From Pelagibacterium limicola (GTDB lineage Bacteria > Pseudomonadota > Alphaproteobacteria > Rhizobiales > Devosiaceae), in contig NZ_JADQDB010000001.1 of assembly GCF_015694405.1 (NCBI RefSeq), positions 1 to 64,000 of the forward strand: a stretch of DNA of 64,000 bases, read 5' to 3'. Position numbers and translations under genes: made by a program. Of the stretch, positions 8,448 through 19,872 are shown piece by piece; positions within the stretch are counted from its first letter, which is position 1; each line of letters opens with the position of its first letter. Under the pieces are notes generated by a model, which saw nothing but the letters and a program-made list of their open reading frames with translations, was not told the DNA's origin and did no database searches.

Positions 8448-8522
8448 CGTCTGTGATGCCCGCCGCAATTTTACCACCAAACTCTTCGATCAATGTTCGG
8501 ACCGATGCTCCGGAGTAATCGG

Positions 8523-9506
8523 ATGAAAGCTGTCCTGCTGCGCCTATTGGCCATTCTCGTCATCGTCGCGGGCGCAATCTGGATCTGGAACGCCTCCTGG
8601 CGCGTGCCGCCCTCGGAGAACCCGCAAATCCAACTCATCGCCCATCGCGGCGTGCATCACACCTTCGACCGCACCGGGCTGGAAAACGACACCTGCACCG
8701 CCGAACGCATTGCTCCGCCCGAACACGCATTGTTCGAGAACACGGTTCCCTCAATGCAAGCCGCATTCGCAGCCGGCGCCGACATTGTCGAAATCGACGT
8801 GCATCCGACAACGGACGGCCAATTTGCGATCTTTCACGACTGGACGCTCGATTGCCGCACCGACGGCGCCGGGGAAACCCGCGCGCATGACATGGCCTAT
8901 CTCAAAGCCCTCGACATCGGTTATGGCTACACCGCCGACGACGGGAAGTCCTTTCCCCTGCGCGGCAAGGGCGTCGGGCTCATGCCCTCGCTCGAGGACG
9001 TTCTTTCGGCAATGCCCGACCGGCGGTTTCTTATCAATTTCAAGTCCAACGAAGCTCGAGAGGGCGACATGCTCGCCATCCTCGTCGCCCAGCATCCCGA
9101 ATGGGCCGGCGCAGTGTGGGGCGCTTATGGAGGGGACGCGCCGACATTCCGGGCGAAAGCCTCGATGCCCAACCTCGCTGTCTGGTCGCGCCGCGGCCTT
9201 ATGGACTGCCTCCTCCAGTATATGGGCTATGGCTGGACGGGATTTGTTCCCTCTGCCTGCCGGGATACCTATGTCATGGTACCGATCAATCTAGCCCCTT
9301 GGCTTTGGGGCTGGCCGAAACTGTTCCAGAAACGCTTGGCTGAAGTGGGAAGCGAAATCATTCTGCTCGGCCCGTACGAATCCGGTGATCCCGGCACGGC
9401 CGGAATCGATGACCTCGAAACCCTGGCGCGCGTGCCGGCGGCATTTTCAGGCTATATCTGGACCAATCGTATCGAGCGCATCGGCCCGGCCATGAGCGAC
9501 CGGTAA
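8523..9506 (+). CDS. glycerophosphodiester phosphodiesterase family protein
   Basis: After an N-terminal membrane anchor (LLRLLAILVIVAGAIWIW) the protein shows the GDPD TIM-barrel motifs: IAHRG with the first catalytic His, ENT, and EIDVHPTTDGQFAIFHD with the metal-binding Glu/Asp and second His. It likely hydrolyses glycerophosphodiesters at the periplasmic face of the inner membrane. The ATG at 8523 has GGAG at good spacing; the ATG at 8493 does not. A large insertion between the HRG and the ENT motif (FDRTGLENDTCTAERI) is more usual in the membrane-bound members than in UgpQ. Confidence 0.75.
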   Translation: MKAVLLRLLAILVIVAGAIWIWNASWRVPPSENPQIQLIAHRGVHHTFDRTGLENDTCTAERIAPPEHALFENTVPSMQAAFAAGADIVEIDVHPTTDGQFAIFHDWTLDCRTDGAGETRAHDMAYLKALDIGYGYTADDGKSFPLRGKGVGLMPSLEDVLSAMPDRRFLINFKSNEAREGDMLAILVAQHPEWAGAVWGAYGGDAPTFRAKASMPNLAVWSRRGLMDCLLQYMGYGWTGFVPSACRDTYVMVPINLAPWLWGWPKLFQKRLAEVGSEIILLGPYESGDPGTAGIDDLETLARVPAAFSGYIWTNRIERIGPAMSDR

Positions 9507-9596
9507 ACTGTACGGCGTTTTACCCTCGACGCCTCCCACGAACCGGCCTATAGCTGGAAAGTTGCGTTCATCCTGCCCTGAGTTCGGTGCCTCCCC

Positions 9597-10508
9597 ATGT
9601 CTGTCGGCGTGCTTCTCGGCTTTATCGCCTATGGCAGCTATGCGTTTGGCGATGCGCTGATCAAAAGCTTTGGCGATTCCATGTCGGTATTCGAGATTGC
9701 GTTTTTCGTGACGCTTTTCTCGTTCGTGCCCGCGCTTGTCGTAAAGCCCCGTGGCGAACGCTGGCGCGAATCCTGGCGACTGCGACATCCAGTACTGACC
9801 CAGCTCCGCGGAATTCTGGGCATCTGCTCTATGATCCTCGTGACGATCGCCTTTACGACGATACCCCTGGCCGAAACATACGCTTTGGTCTTCTTGACAC
9901 CAATTCTGGTGACCATCCTGTCGGTATTCATCTTGCGCGAAAGCATGACACCGATGCGGTGGGCTCTCTTGGCCATCGGCTTTGCCGGCGTGATGCTTGT
10001 GGTTCGGCCTGGTTTTCGGGAGCTCGAGATCGGCCACTTCGCCGCTATCGGCGCCGCGGTCGCTGCGTCGTTCGGCGCAATTATCCTCAAGCGGATTTCA
10101 GCAAATGAGCGCCGCGTTTCCCTGCTTGGCGTCCTGTTGGTCTACGCCATGGTCTTTAATGGCATTGCCATGCTCCCGACCTTCCAGATGCCAACCCTCC
10201 ATCAGTTCGGAATATTCCTGCTCATCGGCATCTTCGGGGGCACGGGGCAACTCGTAATGATCGCGGCAACCCGCCGCGCCGCTGCCAACCAGATCGCGCC
10301 GACCCAGTACAGTCAGATCTTCTGGGCCATCCTGCTCGGCGGCATCTTCTATCAGGAATATCCCGATACGATCGCCATCATCGGTTTGATCATCGTTGTC
10401 GTCGCGGGCATCGGAACCCCGGGCGTCGAAGCTGCACGATCGATTCTTGGTGCGCGTCTCGCCCGCTTCGGCCGCAACAAGCTGCCAGACGAGAATGAGG
10501 ACAATTAG
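9597..10508 (+). CDS. EamA/DMT-family transporter
   Basis: The 303-residue protein consists of about ten hydrophobic helices in two EamA repeats, each ending with the typical [20 protein letters not shown] or [19 protein letters not shown] segment (an acidic residue followed by an extra helix). DMT proteins of this kind export or import small metabolites; the substrate cannot be told, though S-adenosylmethionine-uptake relatives have similar sequences. Its stop codon overlaps the alaS stop codon in convergent orientation, with no room for a terminator between them. Confidence 0.75.
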   Translation: MSVGVLLGFIAYGSYAFGDALIKSFGDSMSVFEIAFFVTLFSFVPALVVKPRGERWRESWRLRHPVLTQLRGILGICSMILVTIAFTTIPLAETYALVFLTPILVTILSVFILRESMTPMRWALLAIGFAGVMLVVRPGFRELEIGHFAAIGAAVAASFGAIILKRISANERRVSLLGVLLVYAMVFNGIAMLPTFQMPTLHQFGIFLLIGIFGGTGQLVMIAATRRAAANQIAPTQYSQIFWAILLGGIFYQEYPDTIAIIGLIIVVVAGIGTPGVEAARSILGARLARFGRNKLPDENEDN

Positions 10509-13165
10509 CTCGCCAAGGCGGTCCTGATCGCAGCCACGGCCTCGTCCGCCTTGCTGCCATCCGGTCCGCCGGCCTGCGCCATGTCGGGACGTCCGCCGCC
10601 GCCCTGGCCGCCAAGTGCCGCAGAACCAACACGCACCAGATCGACGGCGCTGACCTTGCCCGTAAGATCCTCGCTCACTCCGACCGCAATACCGGCCTTG
10701 CCGTCCTCCGTGGTCCCCACGATGACAACCACACCCGACCCGATCTGCTTCTTGCCTTGATCGACCAGCCCACGGAGGTCCTTGGGCTGCAGGCCCGCAA
10801 CGACGCGGCCCATGAAGGTCACCCCGTTCACGGACTCCGACGCCGATGCCTCGCCACCACTACCACCGCCCATTGCCAGCTTCTGGCGCGCTTCGGCCAG
10901 CTGGCGTTCGAGCTGCCGCCGCTCCTCGACCAAAGCCTCCACCCGTGCAAGGGCATCGCGCGGCGTGGCCTTGAGCGCTGCCGCAACAGCGCGCAACTGG
11001 GCGTCCTGCTCGGAGAGATAGCGCCGTGCGCCGTCCGCCGTCAGCGCCTCGACGCGCCGCACGCCGGCGGCAACGGAGGTTTCCTGCACGACGGTGACCA
11101 GCCCGATTTCACCGGTGCGCCGCACGTGAGTGCCCCCGCACAGCTCCATCGAATAGACCTTACCCGCCTTCTCGCCCTCGCTGGCGATACCCATCGAAAC
11201 GACACGCACCTCATCGCCATATTTCTCGCCGAACAACGCCATTGCGCCCGCAGCCACCGCGTCGTCGACCGCCATCAGCCGCGTTTCGACCGGTGCGTTC
11301 TGCAGCACCACGGCATTGGCTAATCGCTCCACTTCCACGAGTTCTTCTGGCGCGATCGGCTTGGTGTGCGAGAAATCGAATCGCAAGCGGTCCGGCCCCA
11401 CCATCGAGCCTTTCTGGGCGACGTGTGTGCCTAGGACCTGCCGCAACGCTTCATGCAGGAGATGAGTCGCCGAGTGATTGGCACGAATGGCCTGACGGCG
11501 CCGATGATCGACCTTCAGTGTCAACGGCACGCTGAGTTGGAGGACCCCGGAAACAACCTTCACGTTGTGCGCAAAAACGCCACCCGCGTGCTTGGTGGTG
11601 TCGAGAACCTCAATCTCGACGCCTTCGCCCGACATCGTGCCGGTATCCCCGATCTGCCCGCCGCTTTCGGCGTAGAAAGGCGTCTGGTTAAGAACGATGA
11701 AGCCTTCATCCCCGGCATTAAGCGCCTCGACTTGGGCGCCATCTTTGACGAGTGCAACGACAGCGCCGTCGCTTTCCTCGGCGTCATATCCCAGGAATTC
11801 CGTCGCCCCGACACTGTCCGCAACCGAGAACCACACGGCGCTGGTCGCCGCGTCGCCTGAGCCCGACCAGCTCTTTCGCGCCTCCGCCTTCTGGCGCGCC
11901 ATCGCAGCATCGAAACCGGATTGATCCACCCCAATCCCACGCGCGCGCAAGGCATCCTGCGTCAGATCGAGCGGAAACCCATAGGTATCGTAAAGCCGGA
12001 AAGCGGTCTCGCCAGCCAGTGTATCCCCTTCGGCAAGGCCGGACGTCTCCTCTTCAAGAATCTGAAGTCCGCGACCCAACGTCTTGAGAAAGCGCTCTTC
12101 TTCGAGACGGATTGTCTCCGCAATCATCGCTTCGCCGCGCACCAGCTCCGGATAGGCCTGACCCATTTCCCGCACCAGCATCGGGACGAGCTTGAAGATC
12201 GTGGGCTGGTTTGTGCCTAGCAGGGTGGCGTGACGCATCGCTCGGCGCATGATGCGGCGGAGCACATATCCGCGACCTTCATTGGAGGGCAGTACGCCGT
12301 CGGCCACCAGGAACGACATTGAGCGCAAATGGTCGGCGATCACGCGGTAGGATGCCACGGTCTCACGGGTCGGGGCCTTGCCCACGACTGACGCCGCAGT
12401 ATCGATGAGATGCCGGAAAAGGTCGGTTTCAAAGACGCTCTCGACCCCCTGCAGGATCGACGCCATACGCTCGAGGCCCATGCCCGTATCGATCGAGGGG
12501 CGCGGCAGCGCCAGCCGTTCGCCGTTGGGCTGCTGATCGTACTGCATGAAAACAAGGTTCCAGAATTCAAGGAACCGATCGCCATCCTCGTCTGGAGACC
12601 CCGGAGGTCCGCCCCAGATGTGCTCTCCGCGGTCGATAAAGATTTCCGAACACGGGCCGCATGGCCCCGTATCGCCCATGGACCAGAAGTTATCGGACGT
12701 CGGAATGCGAATGATCCGGTCGTCGGAAAATCCAGCAATCTTCTTCCAGTAGGAGGCAGCCTCGTCGTCGGTGTGATAGACGGTGACAAGCAGCTTGGAC
12801 GCATCGAGCCCAAACTCTTTGGTGACAAGATTCCAGGCCAGCTCGATCGCTGTTTCCTTGAAATAATCACCAAACGAGAAATTGCCGAGCATCTCGAAAA
12901 AGGTCAGGTGGCGCGCCGTATATCCCACATTGTCGAGGTCGTTATGCTTACCCCCGGCACGTACGCTCTTCTGCGAGGTCGTCGCGCGGGTATAGGGGCG
13001 CTTTTCAAGGCCGGTAAACACGTTCTTGAACTGCACCATTCCCGCATTGGTAAACATTAACGTCGGGTCGTTGCGCGGCACGAGCGGACTGGATGCCACC
13101 TTCTCGTGGCCGTTCTTGGCAAAATAGTCGAGAAAGGTGGATCGGATATCGTTTACGCTGGTCAT
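10505..13165 (-). CDS. alaS: alanyl-tRNA synthetase
   Basis: The 886-residue class II synthetase has the catalytic domain ([15 protein letters not shown], then [19 protein letters not shown], motif 1 to 3) in the first 450 residues. The editing domain has the zinc ligands in [12 protein letters not shown] (HxxxH) and ELCGGTHV (CxxxH). A C-terminal glycine-rich DHHA1 domain follows ([21 protein letters not shown]). The ATG at 13165 begins the standard N-terminus; an in-frame start at 13228 would add non-homologous residues. It charges tRNA-Ala. It lies downstream of recA on the same strand, separated by a terminator, a gene order common in Alphaproteobacteria. Confidence 0.95.
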   Translation of the reverse strand: MTSVNDIRSTFLDYFAKNGHEKVASSPLVPRNDPTLMFTNAGMVQFKNVFTGLEKRPYTRATTSQKSVRAGGKHNDLDNVGYTARHLTFFEMLGNFSFGDYFKETAIELAWNLVTKEFGLDASKLLVTVYHTDDEAASYWKKIAGFSDDRIIRIPTSDNFWSMGDTGPCGPCSEIFIDRGEHIWGGPPGSPDEDGDRFLEFWNLVFMQYDQQPNGERLALPRPSIDTGMGLERMASILQGVESVFETDLFRHLIDTAASVVGKAPTRETVASYRVIADHLRSMSFLVADGVLPSNEGRGYVLRRIMRRAMRHATLLGTNQPTIFKLVPMLVREMGQAYPELVRGEAMIAETIRLEEERFLKTLGRGLQILEEETSGLAEGDTLAGETAFRLYDTYGFPLDLTQDALRARGIGVDQSGFDAAMARQKAEARKSWSGSGDAATSAVWFSVADSVGATEFLGYDAEESDGAVVALVKDGAQVEALNAGDEGFIVLNQTPFYAESGGQIGDTGTMSGEGVEIEVLDTTKHAGGVFAHNVKVVSGVLQLSVPLTLKVDHRRRQAIRANHSATHLLHEALRQVLGTHVAQKGSMVGPDRLRFDFSHTKPIAPEELVEVERLANAVVLQNAPVETRLMAVDDAVAAGAMALFGEKYGDEVRVVSMGIASEGEKAGKVYSMELCGGTHVRRTGEIGLVTVVQETSVAAGVRRVEALTADGARRYLSEQDAQLRAVAAALKATPRDALARVEALVEERRQLERQLAEARQKLAMGGGSGGEASASESVNGVTFMGRVVAGLQPKDLRGLVDQGKKQIGSGVVVIVGTTEDGKAGIAVGVSEDLTGKVSAVDLVRVGSAALGGQGGGGRPDMAQAGGPDGSKADEAVAAIRTALAS

Positions 13166-13290
13166 CTCTAGCCCGGAAACCCCGTCTGCGCAGCATTGCG
13201 CCGCCCATAATTCGGCGTCGAGGCCCAAAAGCCTGACGTTTTCGCCAAGCCTTCTATCGCGCGGAGCCGGTCAGTGCAATGGCGCGCCGG

Positions 13291-13321
13291 AAACAAGAAA
13301 GGCGCCGGCTACCCGGCGCCT
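13291..13321 (-). terminator. intrinsic terminator of recA
   Basis: On the minus strand a stem GGCGCCGG / CCGGCGCC (13301-13308 with 13313-13320, extended by one A-T pair) with a four-base loop is followed by TTTCTTGTTT. It lies about 30 bases past the recA stop. Confidence 0.85.
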
Positions 13322-13352
13322 GGAGGCCATGCACGGCACTCGGAAAAACCGG

Positions 13353-14429
13353 TCAATCCTCGTCGCCACCGCCATCTGCATCATCGCCAGCTGCGATAAG
13401 TTCGGCGGCCAGAAGCCCGGCACTTTCCCTGATACCGGTTTCGATCTGCGCGGCAACCTCGGGATTGTCCTTGAGGAACTGGCGCGCATTTTCACGTCCC
13501 TGCCCCAACCGCTGGCTGTCATAGGAGAACCAGGCACCGGATTTGTCCACGATCCCCGACTTCACCCCCAGATCGAGCAACTCACCGGTCTTGGAAATAC
13601 CCTCGCCATACATGATGTCGAACTCGACCTGGCGGAACGGAGGGGCCAGCTTGTTCTTGACCACTTTCACCCGCGTCTGGTTGCCGATTGCTTCATCACG
13701 CTCCTTGATCGTGCCGATACGGCGAATGTCGAGGCGCACCGACGAATAGAACTTGAGCGCATTGCCGCCGGTGGTGGTTTCGGGCGACCCGAACATCACC
13801 CCGATCTTCATGCGGATCTGGTTGATGAAGATGACCATCGCCTTGGACTTCGAGATCGAAGCGGTAAGCTTGCGCATGGCCTGGCTCATGAGCCGGGCCT
13901 GCAAACCCGGCAGGGAATCGCCCATCTCACCTTCAAGCTCGGCGCGCGGCGTGAGAGCTGCAACAGAGTCGACGACCAGAACGTCAATGGCTCCCGAACG
14001 TACCAGCGTATCGGCAATTTCCAGCGCCTGTTCGCCCGCGTCGGGCTGCGAAATCAGAAGGTCGTCGACATTGACGCCCAGCTTGCGGGCATAAATGGGA
14101 TCGAGAGCATGTTCGGCATCGATAAACGCACAAATGCCACCTGCCTTCTGGGCTTCGGCCACCACATGCAACGCCAACGTCGTCTTGCCCGAACTTTCCG
14201 GCCCGAATACTTCGATGATACGCCCGCGCGGCAGGCCGCCGATCCCGAGCGCAATATCGAGTCCCAGCGATCCGGTAGAAACGGACTCGACCTGCACCGA
14301 GGCGTTCTCGCCCAGGCGCATAATCGACCCCTTGCCGAAGCTTCGCTCGATCTGCCCGAGGGCTGCCTCGAGAGCCTTGTTCTTGTCCATCGAACCTCCG
14401 TCAACCACGCGAAGCTGTGAAACCGCCAT
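13353..14429 (-). CDS. recA: recombinase RecA
   Basis: The 358-residue protein has the RecA core: Walker A GPESSGKT at residues 76-83, Walker B in [12 protein letters not shown], loop L1/L2 region with [15 protein letters not shown], and an acidic C-terminal tail. It forms ATP-dependent filaments on single-stranded DNA and triggers LexA self-cleavage. AAGGAGATAG precedes the ATG at 14429. Two degenerate SOS-box-like repeats stand upstream. It lies between alaS and cckA, all on the minus strand. Confidence 0.97.
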   Translation of the reverse strand: MAVSQLRVVDGGSMDKNKALEAALGQIERSFGKGSIMRLGENASVQVESVSTGSLGLDIALGIGGLPRGRIIEVFGPESSGKTTLALHVVAEAQKAGGICAFIDAEHALDPIYARKLGVNVDDLLISQPDAGEQALEIADTLVRSGAIDVLVVDSVAALTPRAELEGEMGDSLPGLQARLMSQAMRKLTASISKSKAMVIFINQIRMKIGVMFGSPETTTGGNALKFYSSVRLDIRRIGTIKERDEAIGNQTRVKVVKNKLAPPFRQVEFDIMYGEGISKTGELLDLGVKSGIVDKSGAWFSYDSQRLGQGRENARQFLKDNPEVAAQIETGIRESAGLLAAELIAAGDDADGGGDED

Positions 14430-14509
14430 TTCTATCTCCTTATTTCACCTCTGCCCGGCGCGTGCAACGCGGTCGGCGTTCCTCAACAGGATATTCATGT
14501 TGCAGATTT

Positions 14510-14552
14510 GTTCCCATTTTATTCCCGTTATGTCAAGGGACAAAATGAGAAC
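14510..14552 (-). promoter_or_regulatory. candidate LexA (alphaproteobacterial SOS) boxes and -35 of recA
   Basis: Two sites fit GTTC-N7-GTTC or its complement with one mismatch each: GTTC-CCATTTT-ATTC at 14510-14524 and GGAC-AAAATGA-GAAC at 14538-14552. Between them the minus strand carries TTGACA, a good -35. No strong -10 is visible. Such placement is normal for LexA-repressed recA in this class, but the boxes are imperfect. Confidence 0.45.
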
Positions 14553-14678
14553 ATCGATTACAATGATGCCGAGTGAGCAGATTGGACGAAGGAGCGCCAC
14601 CGATTGTTATAAGCCTATGGGAGACAAGCCGCTCATCCGCCTGATTGGCGATAACCCCGGTCTGCGGCCTACAGGAAA

Positions 14679-17228
14679 CTAGTCCCCCTGCTCCCCGGCC
14701 TTTCGGCCGGTCAGCACTTCCTTGACCTTCGAGTTGATCTGGTCGAGGGAATATGGCTTGGGCAGGAATTCGACGCTCCTATCGTCCGCCAGCCCCTGCC
14801 GCACGCTCTCCTCGGCGTAGCCGGAAACAAAGATCACCTTGAGGCCCGGATACTTCTTGCGCACCTCGGTCAGGAGCGTCGGCCCATCCATCTCGGGCAT
14901 CACCACGTCCGAGATCATGAGATCGAGCTGGCCGTCGATCTCTTCTAACACTTCGAGCGCCTCTTCACCGGACGCCGCTTCGAAGACTTCGTAGCCGGTC
15001 ACGGCCAGCGCTCGCGCCGAAAAAGCCCGCACGCTTTCTTCGTCTTCGACGATCAGGATTCGCTCGTTCCCTGTCAGATCCTTGACCGGTGCCGCTACCT
15101 GCTTTGCAGCCACCTCGTCCGGGGCCGGGATGTGCCGGGGCAGGAAGATGCGGAAGGTCGTGCCCTTGCCCACTTCCGATTCAGGATAGATGAACCCGCC
15201 GGTCTGTTTGATGATACCATAGACCATCGAGAGCCCGAGCCCGGTTCCTTTGCCCAATTCCTTGGTGGAAAAAAACGGCTCGAAAATCTTTTCCATTACC
15301 TCAGGCGTCATGCCAGTGCCGGTATCCTCCACCTCGATCAGCACATAATCGGCGGCCGGCATCCCTCGATAAGAGAAGCTCGTTGCCTCGGCTTCGAGAA
15401 CGTTGCGCGTCCTGAGCGTGATCGCCCCTCCATTGGGCATGGCGTCACGCGCATTGACCACGAGATTGATGATGACCTGTTCAAGCTGCACCAGATCCGC
15501 CCGCACCGGCCACACGTCCGCAGCGTGCTCAACGTCGAGCGTCACCCTCTCCCCGATCAGGCGCTTCAACAGTACAGTGAGATCGTCCACATGCTGGGGA
15601 ATTTCCAGGATCTGCGGTCGCAGGGTCTGTCGACGAGAAAAGGCGAGGAGTTGCTTGACCAGCCCCGCTGCGCGGTTGGCGCTCTGCTTGATCGACATGA
15701 TGTCGGAGAATGAAGGATCGGACGGCCTGTGCTTGAGCAGCAGAAGTTCGGAAAAACCGATGATTGCGGTCAAAACGTTATTGAAATCGTGCGCCACTCC
15801 GCCTGCAAGCTGGCCGACCGCCTGCATCTTCATGCCCTGCGCGAATTGAGCCTCCAGCTGCCGCTGCTCGGTCATGTCGAGCGCGTAAAGGATCGCCGCC
15901 TCATCGCTTTCGCCACTCTGCTCGACTCCGGAGATGAACATGCGCACGCTGCGCGCTTCTTCTCCCGGTACCGTGGCATCCACATGATCGATCTCGGATT
16001 TATGGCCTTTAGCCGCATTGAGCGCCGCACGGAACTTTCCTGCGCCCTCCTCGTCGACCAGCGACCCGATATCTATACCCTCGATGCTGCGTTCGCCTGA
16101 AGTCAGCCCGAAAATCCGGGTGAACGGCGCATTGGTCCGCACCACCTTGCCATTGGCATCGAGCGCCGCGATGGCGATGGGCGTATTGTTGAAGAACCGC
16201 GAGAACTGCACCTGTGCGGCGCGCAGCGCCTCTTCGCCATCGAGCGCGCGGGAACGATCGAGCACCAGTGTCCGGGTTTCCCCCAGTTCCCCCTCAGCCA
16301 GCCGAGCCGCCCTGTGCAACAGCCGGACCGGCAGGCTGGTGCCGTCGCGACGCACGAGATCGAGATCGACGATCTCGGTGCGCACGGTGCCCTCCTGCCC
16401 GCCCCCGAGCAGCAATCCCGCCCCGTCGCCATGCACGATTTCGCTCAGATCCAGTTCGCCCGCCTCGAACGCTGCAAGATCGTAGCCAAGCCAATCGGCA
16501 AGCGTGGAGTTGATATACTGGATGCGTCCGCGCGCATTGGCCGAAAAGAAACCTGCGGGCGCATGGTCGAGGTAATCGATCACCTTCTGAAGATCGACGT
16601 AGAAGTTCTCCTGCGTCTCGCGATCGCGTGTAATGTCTTCGACCGTCCAGATGATTGGCCTGCGCCCGCCCCCATCGAACTCGGGCAGGTTGCGCACGCC
16701 GACACGGAGCCATTGCGCACCGCCGCCCGCACGCGGCAACCTGATGTCCTCAACGATCGCTCGCCCGTCACGCGCAGCACGGCTCAGCCGGTAAATCGCT
16801 TCGCTCGCCTCCGGATGTCCCGCAAGGAGGCGCGGCACACCAACCGGCACTCCCTTCGTTACGGCCCTGGACAGCTCGGCATAGCTGGCATTGGCGTAGG
16901 CAATCTTGCCGTCACGGTCTGTCACCAGCGCGCCATAAGGCAGGCTGTCGACGATGGCACGTGCAAGCGTGCGTTTCTCCTCCCCGCCCACGAAGCGGAA
17001 CAGTCCCGCTGCCAGTGCAAACAGGGAAAAAACGCCAATCACAGCAAGGATGCCCAGAAAGAGCAGCACCATGTCCGTGGGAGCGGCGTCCCCCAGCAAG
17101 GCAAAACCGGTTGCTATCGCGATAAACACGACGGAAAGCCCGACCACCCGCCAGAGCGCACCTGGCGATGCCGCCCGCGTCACCACGGGTTCAGGATAGT
17201 TATCCTCTCCGGCAGGAGCCACCGCCAT
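14679..17228 (-). CDS. cckA: cell-cycle hybrid histidine kinase CckA
   Basis: The 849-residue protein has two membrane helices (about residues 27-45 and 53-75), two or three PAS-like domains (from about 90 to 450), and a HisKA domain with phospho-acceptor H480 in [22 protein letters not shown], a CckA hallmark. An HATPase domain ([43 protein letters not shown]) and a C-terminal receiver with D774 in [12 protein letters not shown] follow. In Alphaproteobacteria CckA feeds ChpT, CtrA and CpdR and so sets cell-cycle and flagellar transcription. Its place directly beside flhB and the CtrA-like boxes in this window fits that role. Confidence 0.9.
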   Translation of the reverse strand: MAVAPAGEDNYPEPVVTRAASPGALWRVVGLSVVFIAIATGFALLGDAAPTDMVLLFLGILAVIGVFSLFALAAGLFRFVGGEEKRTLARAIVDSLPYGALVTDRDGKIAYANASYAELSRAVTKGVPVGVPRLLAGHPEASEAIYRLSRAARDGRAIVEDIRLPRAGGGAQWLRVGVRNLPEFDGGGRRPIIWTVEDITRDRETQENFYVDLQKVIDYLDHAPAGFFSANARGRIQYINSTLADWLGYDLAAFEAGELDLSEIVHGDGAGLLLGGGQEGTVRTEIVDLDLVRRDGTSLPVRLLHRAARLAEGELGETRTLVLDRSRALDGEEALRAAQVQFSRFFNNTPIAIAALDANGKVVRTNAPFTRIFGLTSGERSIEGIDIGSLVDEEGAGKFRAALNAAKGHKSEIDHVDATVPGEEARSVRMFISGVEQSGESDEAAILYALDMTEQRQLEAQFAQGMKMQAVGQLAGGVAHDFNNVLTAIIGFSELLLLKHRPSDPSFSDIMSIKQSANRAAGLVKQLLAFSRRQTLRPQILEIPQHVDDLTVLLKRLIGERVTLDVEHAADVWPVRADLVQLEQVIINLVVNARDAMPNGGAITLRTRNVLEAEATSFSYRGMPAADYVLIEVEDTGTGMTPEVMEKIFEPFFSTKELGKGTGLGLSMVYGIIKQTGGFIYPESEVGKGTTFRIFLPRHIPAPDEVAAKQVAAPVKDLTGNERILIVEDEESVRAFSARALAVTGYEVFEAASGEEALEVLEEIDGQLDLMISDVVMPEMDGPTLLTEVRKKYPGLKVIFVSGYAEESVRQGLADDRSVEFLPKPYSLDQINSKVKEVLTGRKAGEQGD

Positions 17229-17357
17229 GTCGTTCTACCTCGCTGCACCGCCTTTTGGGGCGAATACCGAATCAGCTTCCGTATTGGTAGCAAACCGCGC
17301 TTCGCCTTGGGTAGTGCGTAAGCCCTTCCGCGCGTCGTTTGGCACGGTTTTCTCACG

Positions 17358-18437
17358 TTACGATGGTTTCCAGCCTGCCCGCTGCTTGAGGCGCATGACG
17401 TAACCGATTACCTGCGCCACCGCCTTGAACTGATCCTCGGGAATCCGTTCGCCAATCTCCGCGCCGGCATAGAGCGCACGCGCCAGCGGCGGGTTCTCGA
17501 CAATCGGCACATCATGGTCGTTCGCCAATGCCCGGATGCGCAGGGCCAGCGCGTCGACGCCCTTGGCAACAACCTCGGGTGCCGCCATTGAACGATCGTA
17601 CTTGAGCGCCACAGCATAGTGCGTCGGGTTGGTAATGACCACCGTAGCGTCGGGCACCGCCGCCATCATGCGCTTGCGGCTGCGTTCCAGGCGAATCTGT
17701 CGGATGCGGCCCTTCACATGCGGGTCGCCTTCCATCTGTTTGTATTCGTCCTTGACCTCCTTGACCGTCATCATCTGCCGCTTCCACCATTTGTGGCGCA
17801 CGTAGAGATAGTCGAGCAGCGCGATGATCGTGATCGTGATGATCGTGACGACGAAAATCTTGAGGCCGATTTCCTGAAACACACTCAGAACTAGAAGTGG
17901 ATCGGCCGCAATCATGGTGTCGAGCCGATCACGCTCCGGCCAGATGACAACGAACATCACCGCCGAGAACACGACGAGCTTGAACAACCCTTTGCCGAAA
18001 TTGACCAGCGCCTCGGTGGAAAAAAGGCGTTTGAAACCGGCGATAGGAGAAATCTTGGAGAACTTGGGCTTGATCGGATCGACGGAAAACACAAGCTGGT
18101 GCTGCACCATGTTCCCCGCGATACCGAACAAAGCCAGAAACGCCATCGGGATCAGGAGCACGCCCAATATGCTAGTCGCGATCGTATAAAAGAATTGACC
18201 GAACGCCGGGCCGCCAACCTCGAGATGGTAGGAGTGCTCCATCACGCCCTTGAGGCTGTTCATCACCGATCCGCTGGCCCATGGCGCAAAGAACGCAAAG
18301 ACCAGCGCGGATCCCGTGATCATGAACCAGGTGGTCACCTCCTGGCTCTTGACGACGTCCCCCTTCTTGTGGGCGTCCGTAAGCCGTTTATGGGAGGGAT
18401 CTTCTGTCTTCTCGCTCTGATCGGGCTGGTCGGACAT
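17358..18437 (-). CDS. flhB: flagellar type III secretion protein FlhB
   Basis: The 359-residue export-gate protein has four hydrophobic helices in the first 220 residues and the cytoplasmic autocleavage motif NPTH in VVITNPTHYAVALKYD. It switches export specificity from rod/hook to filament substrates after self-cleavage. The N-terminal region (EKTEDPSHKRLTDAHKKGDV) is typical of the family. It is the last gene of the flgB-flgC-fliE-fliQ-fliR-flhB operon on the minus strand; only a six-base gap separates it from fliR. Confidence 0.95.
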   Translation of the reverse strand: MSDQPDQSEKTEDPSHKRLTDAHKKGDVVKSQEVTTWFMITGSALVFAFFAPWASGSVMNSLKGVMEHSYHLEVGGPAFGQFFYTIATSILGVLLIPMAFLALFGIAGNMVQHQLVFSVDPIKPKFSKISPIAGFKRLFSTEALVNFGKGLFKLVVFSAVMFVVIWPERDRLDTMIAADPLLVLSVFQEIGLKIFVVTIITITIIALLDYLYVRHKWWKRQMMTVKEVKDEYKQMEGDPHVKGRIRQIRLERSRKRMMAAVPDATVVITNPTHYAVALKYDRSMAAPEVVAKGVDALALRIRALANDHDVPIVENPPLARALYAGAEIGERIPEDQFKAVAQVIGYVMRLKQRAGWKPS

Positions 18438-18443
18438 CGGTCC

Positions 18444-19208
18444 TCATATCCCCCCGATCAACGAGAAATGCCGCTCGATATGCGCCATGTACCAGGTCAT
18501 CATCAGAACCAGGAGCAGCGCGAAGAGCACTAGCCCGACAATGATATTGGCGGGCATCATCATGAAGAACACCTGAATTTGCGGCATCAGCCGTCCCAGA
18601 ATACCGAGCCCGAGATAGAAGACGAGCCCAAAGACGAGCAGCGGCGCAGCCATTTGCACGCCAGTGATGAAGCCCCCGGCAATGACCCGCGTCGCCGTCT
18701 CGGACGCATCCTCGAGCATCAGCGGCGCATCGGGAGGAAAGTAGGTGTAGCTTTGATAGATGCCCGCCAGCAGCATGTGATGCATGTCCGTGACAAAGAT
18801 CAGCACAATGCCCATGAACGCGAGGAAGTTGCCCACGATGGCCCCCTGCACGCCGCCCTGCGTCGGGTCGGCGGTCTGCGCCATTGAAAGCCCCATCTGA
18901 TAGGCGATGACAGCCCCGGCAACCTGTGCCGCGACCAGCACGAGCCTCGTCAGCCCGCCAAGAATAAAGCCCACGGCCAACTCGTGCCCCAGCATCGCCA
19001 GCAATCCAGCCAGGGTTGCCGGGACGGCACCGAGTTCCGGCGCAACAAGCGGATAAAGGACAACCGAAAACGCCAGCGCCGTTGTCAATCGCAACCGCGC
19101 CGGTATCGTGCGCTCACCGATCGCGGGCAACAGCATGAACATCGTGCCCACGCGCGCAAACAGCAAAAAGAAATAATATGCGACGTCAGGTCCCCACTGG
19201 ACGCTCAT
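18444..19208 (-). CDS. fliR: flagellar export gate protein FliR
   Basis: The 254-residue membrane protein has about six hydrophobic helices and typical FliR segments such as FLLFARVGTMFMLLPAIGE near the N-terminus and GFITGVQMAAPLLVFGLVFYLGLGILGRLMPQ in parts of the C-terminal half. With FliP and FliQ it forms the export channel. It follows fliQ by six bases and precedes flhB in the order seen in other alphaproteobacterial flagellar operons. Confidence 0.95.
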   Translation of the reverse strand: MSVQWGPDVAYYFFLLFARVGTMFMLLPAIGERTIPARLRLTTALAFSVVLYPLVAPELGAVPATLAGLLAMLGHELAVGFILGGLTRLVLVAAQVAGAVIAYQMGLSMAQTADPTQGGVQGAIVGNFLAFMGIVLIFVTDMHHMLLAGIYQSYTYFPPDAPLMLEDASETATRVIAGGFITGVQMAAPLLVFGLVFYLGLGILGRLMPQIQVFFMMMPANIIVGLVLFALLLVLMMTWYMAHIERHFSLIGGI

Positions 19209-19214
19209 CGCCCG

Positions 19215-19481
19215 CTATCCGCCCGTGATGATCAGGTCGACCACCCGGTTCATATACGCCGCCATGGTTGCACCCATGAAAGGCAGTGCAATGAGCATGG
19301 TAACGAAAATGGCGATGATCTTGGGCACGAAGACCAGCGTCATTTCCTGGATTTGCGTCAGGGCTTGGAACAGCGCAATGACCACCCCCACGCCCAGCCC
19401 GACCAGCATCATGGGCGCCGAAATCAGGATCAGCGTCCAGATCCCGTCGCGGGCGATATCAAGTGTGACGGCACCACTCAT
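19215..19481 (-). CDS. fliQ: flagellar export gate protein FliQ
   Basis: The ATG at 19481 with GGAG eight bases upstream gives an 88-residue protein, the usual FliQ length; an upstream start at 19511 would add ten residues with no counterpart. Two hydrophobic helices (WTLILISAPMMLVGLGVGVV and IIAIFVTMLIALPFMGATM) are visible. FliQ is a small subunit of the FliPQR export channel in the inner membrane. Confidence 0.92.
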   Translation of the reverse strand: MSGAVTLDIARDGIWTLILISAPMMLVGLGVGVVIALFQALTQIQEMTLVFVPKIIAIFVTMLIALPFMGATMAAYMNRVVDLIITGG

Positions 19482-19535
19482 GGGAAAGACTCCAACCGAA
19501 TCGGTGCTCAATCGTACACGGAGATGGTGTGCGCG

Positions 19536-19862
19536 CTAAATCGGCATCCGCATGATTTCCTCGTAAGCCGAAATCACCCGGTCGCGGATGGTGACCATGG
19601 TTTCCATCGCGATTTCGGTCTGCGCCAGAGCGGTAACCACATCGACGACGTTGGCCTTGCCATTGAGCATATCCATGCTCACCTGATCGGTGTGCCGACC
19701 GGCAGCCGCGACCGAATTGAGCTGTTCGGTCAGCATCGCGCCGAAATCCACACCGCCCTGAGCCGGCGAGGCGAGCCCTGCTGTCTTTCCCGAAGCCTGA
19801 TCGGAAATGAGGCGGGACACATTGCCGTACGCGGCGGTCGCTGCGTTAAATGGCGTCGACAT
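19536..19862 (-). CDS. fliE: flagellar hook-basal body complex protein FliE
   Basis: The 108-residue protein matches FliE in length and has the typical C-terminal half, including DQVSMDMLNGKANVVDVV, ALAQTEIAMETMVTIRDRVI and AYEEIMRMPI at the very end. FliE links the MS ring to the proximal rod. It sits between flgC (ten bases upstream) and fliQ. Confidence 0.93.
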   Translation of the reverse strand: MSTPFNAATAAYGNVSRLISDQASGKTAGLASPAQGGVDFGAMLTEQLNSVAAAGRHTDQVSMDMLNGKANVVDVVTALAQTEIAMETMVTIRDRVISAYEEIMRMPI

Positions 19863-19872
19863 TGGCTAGCTC

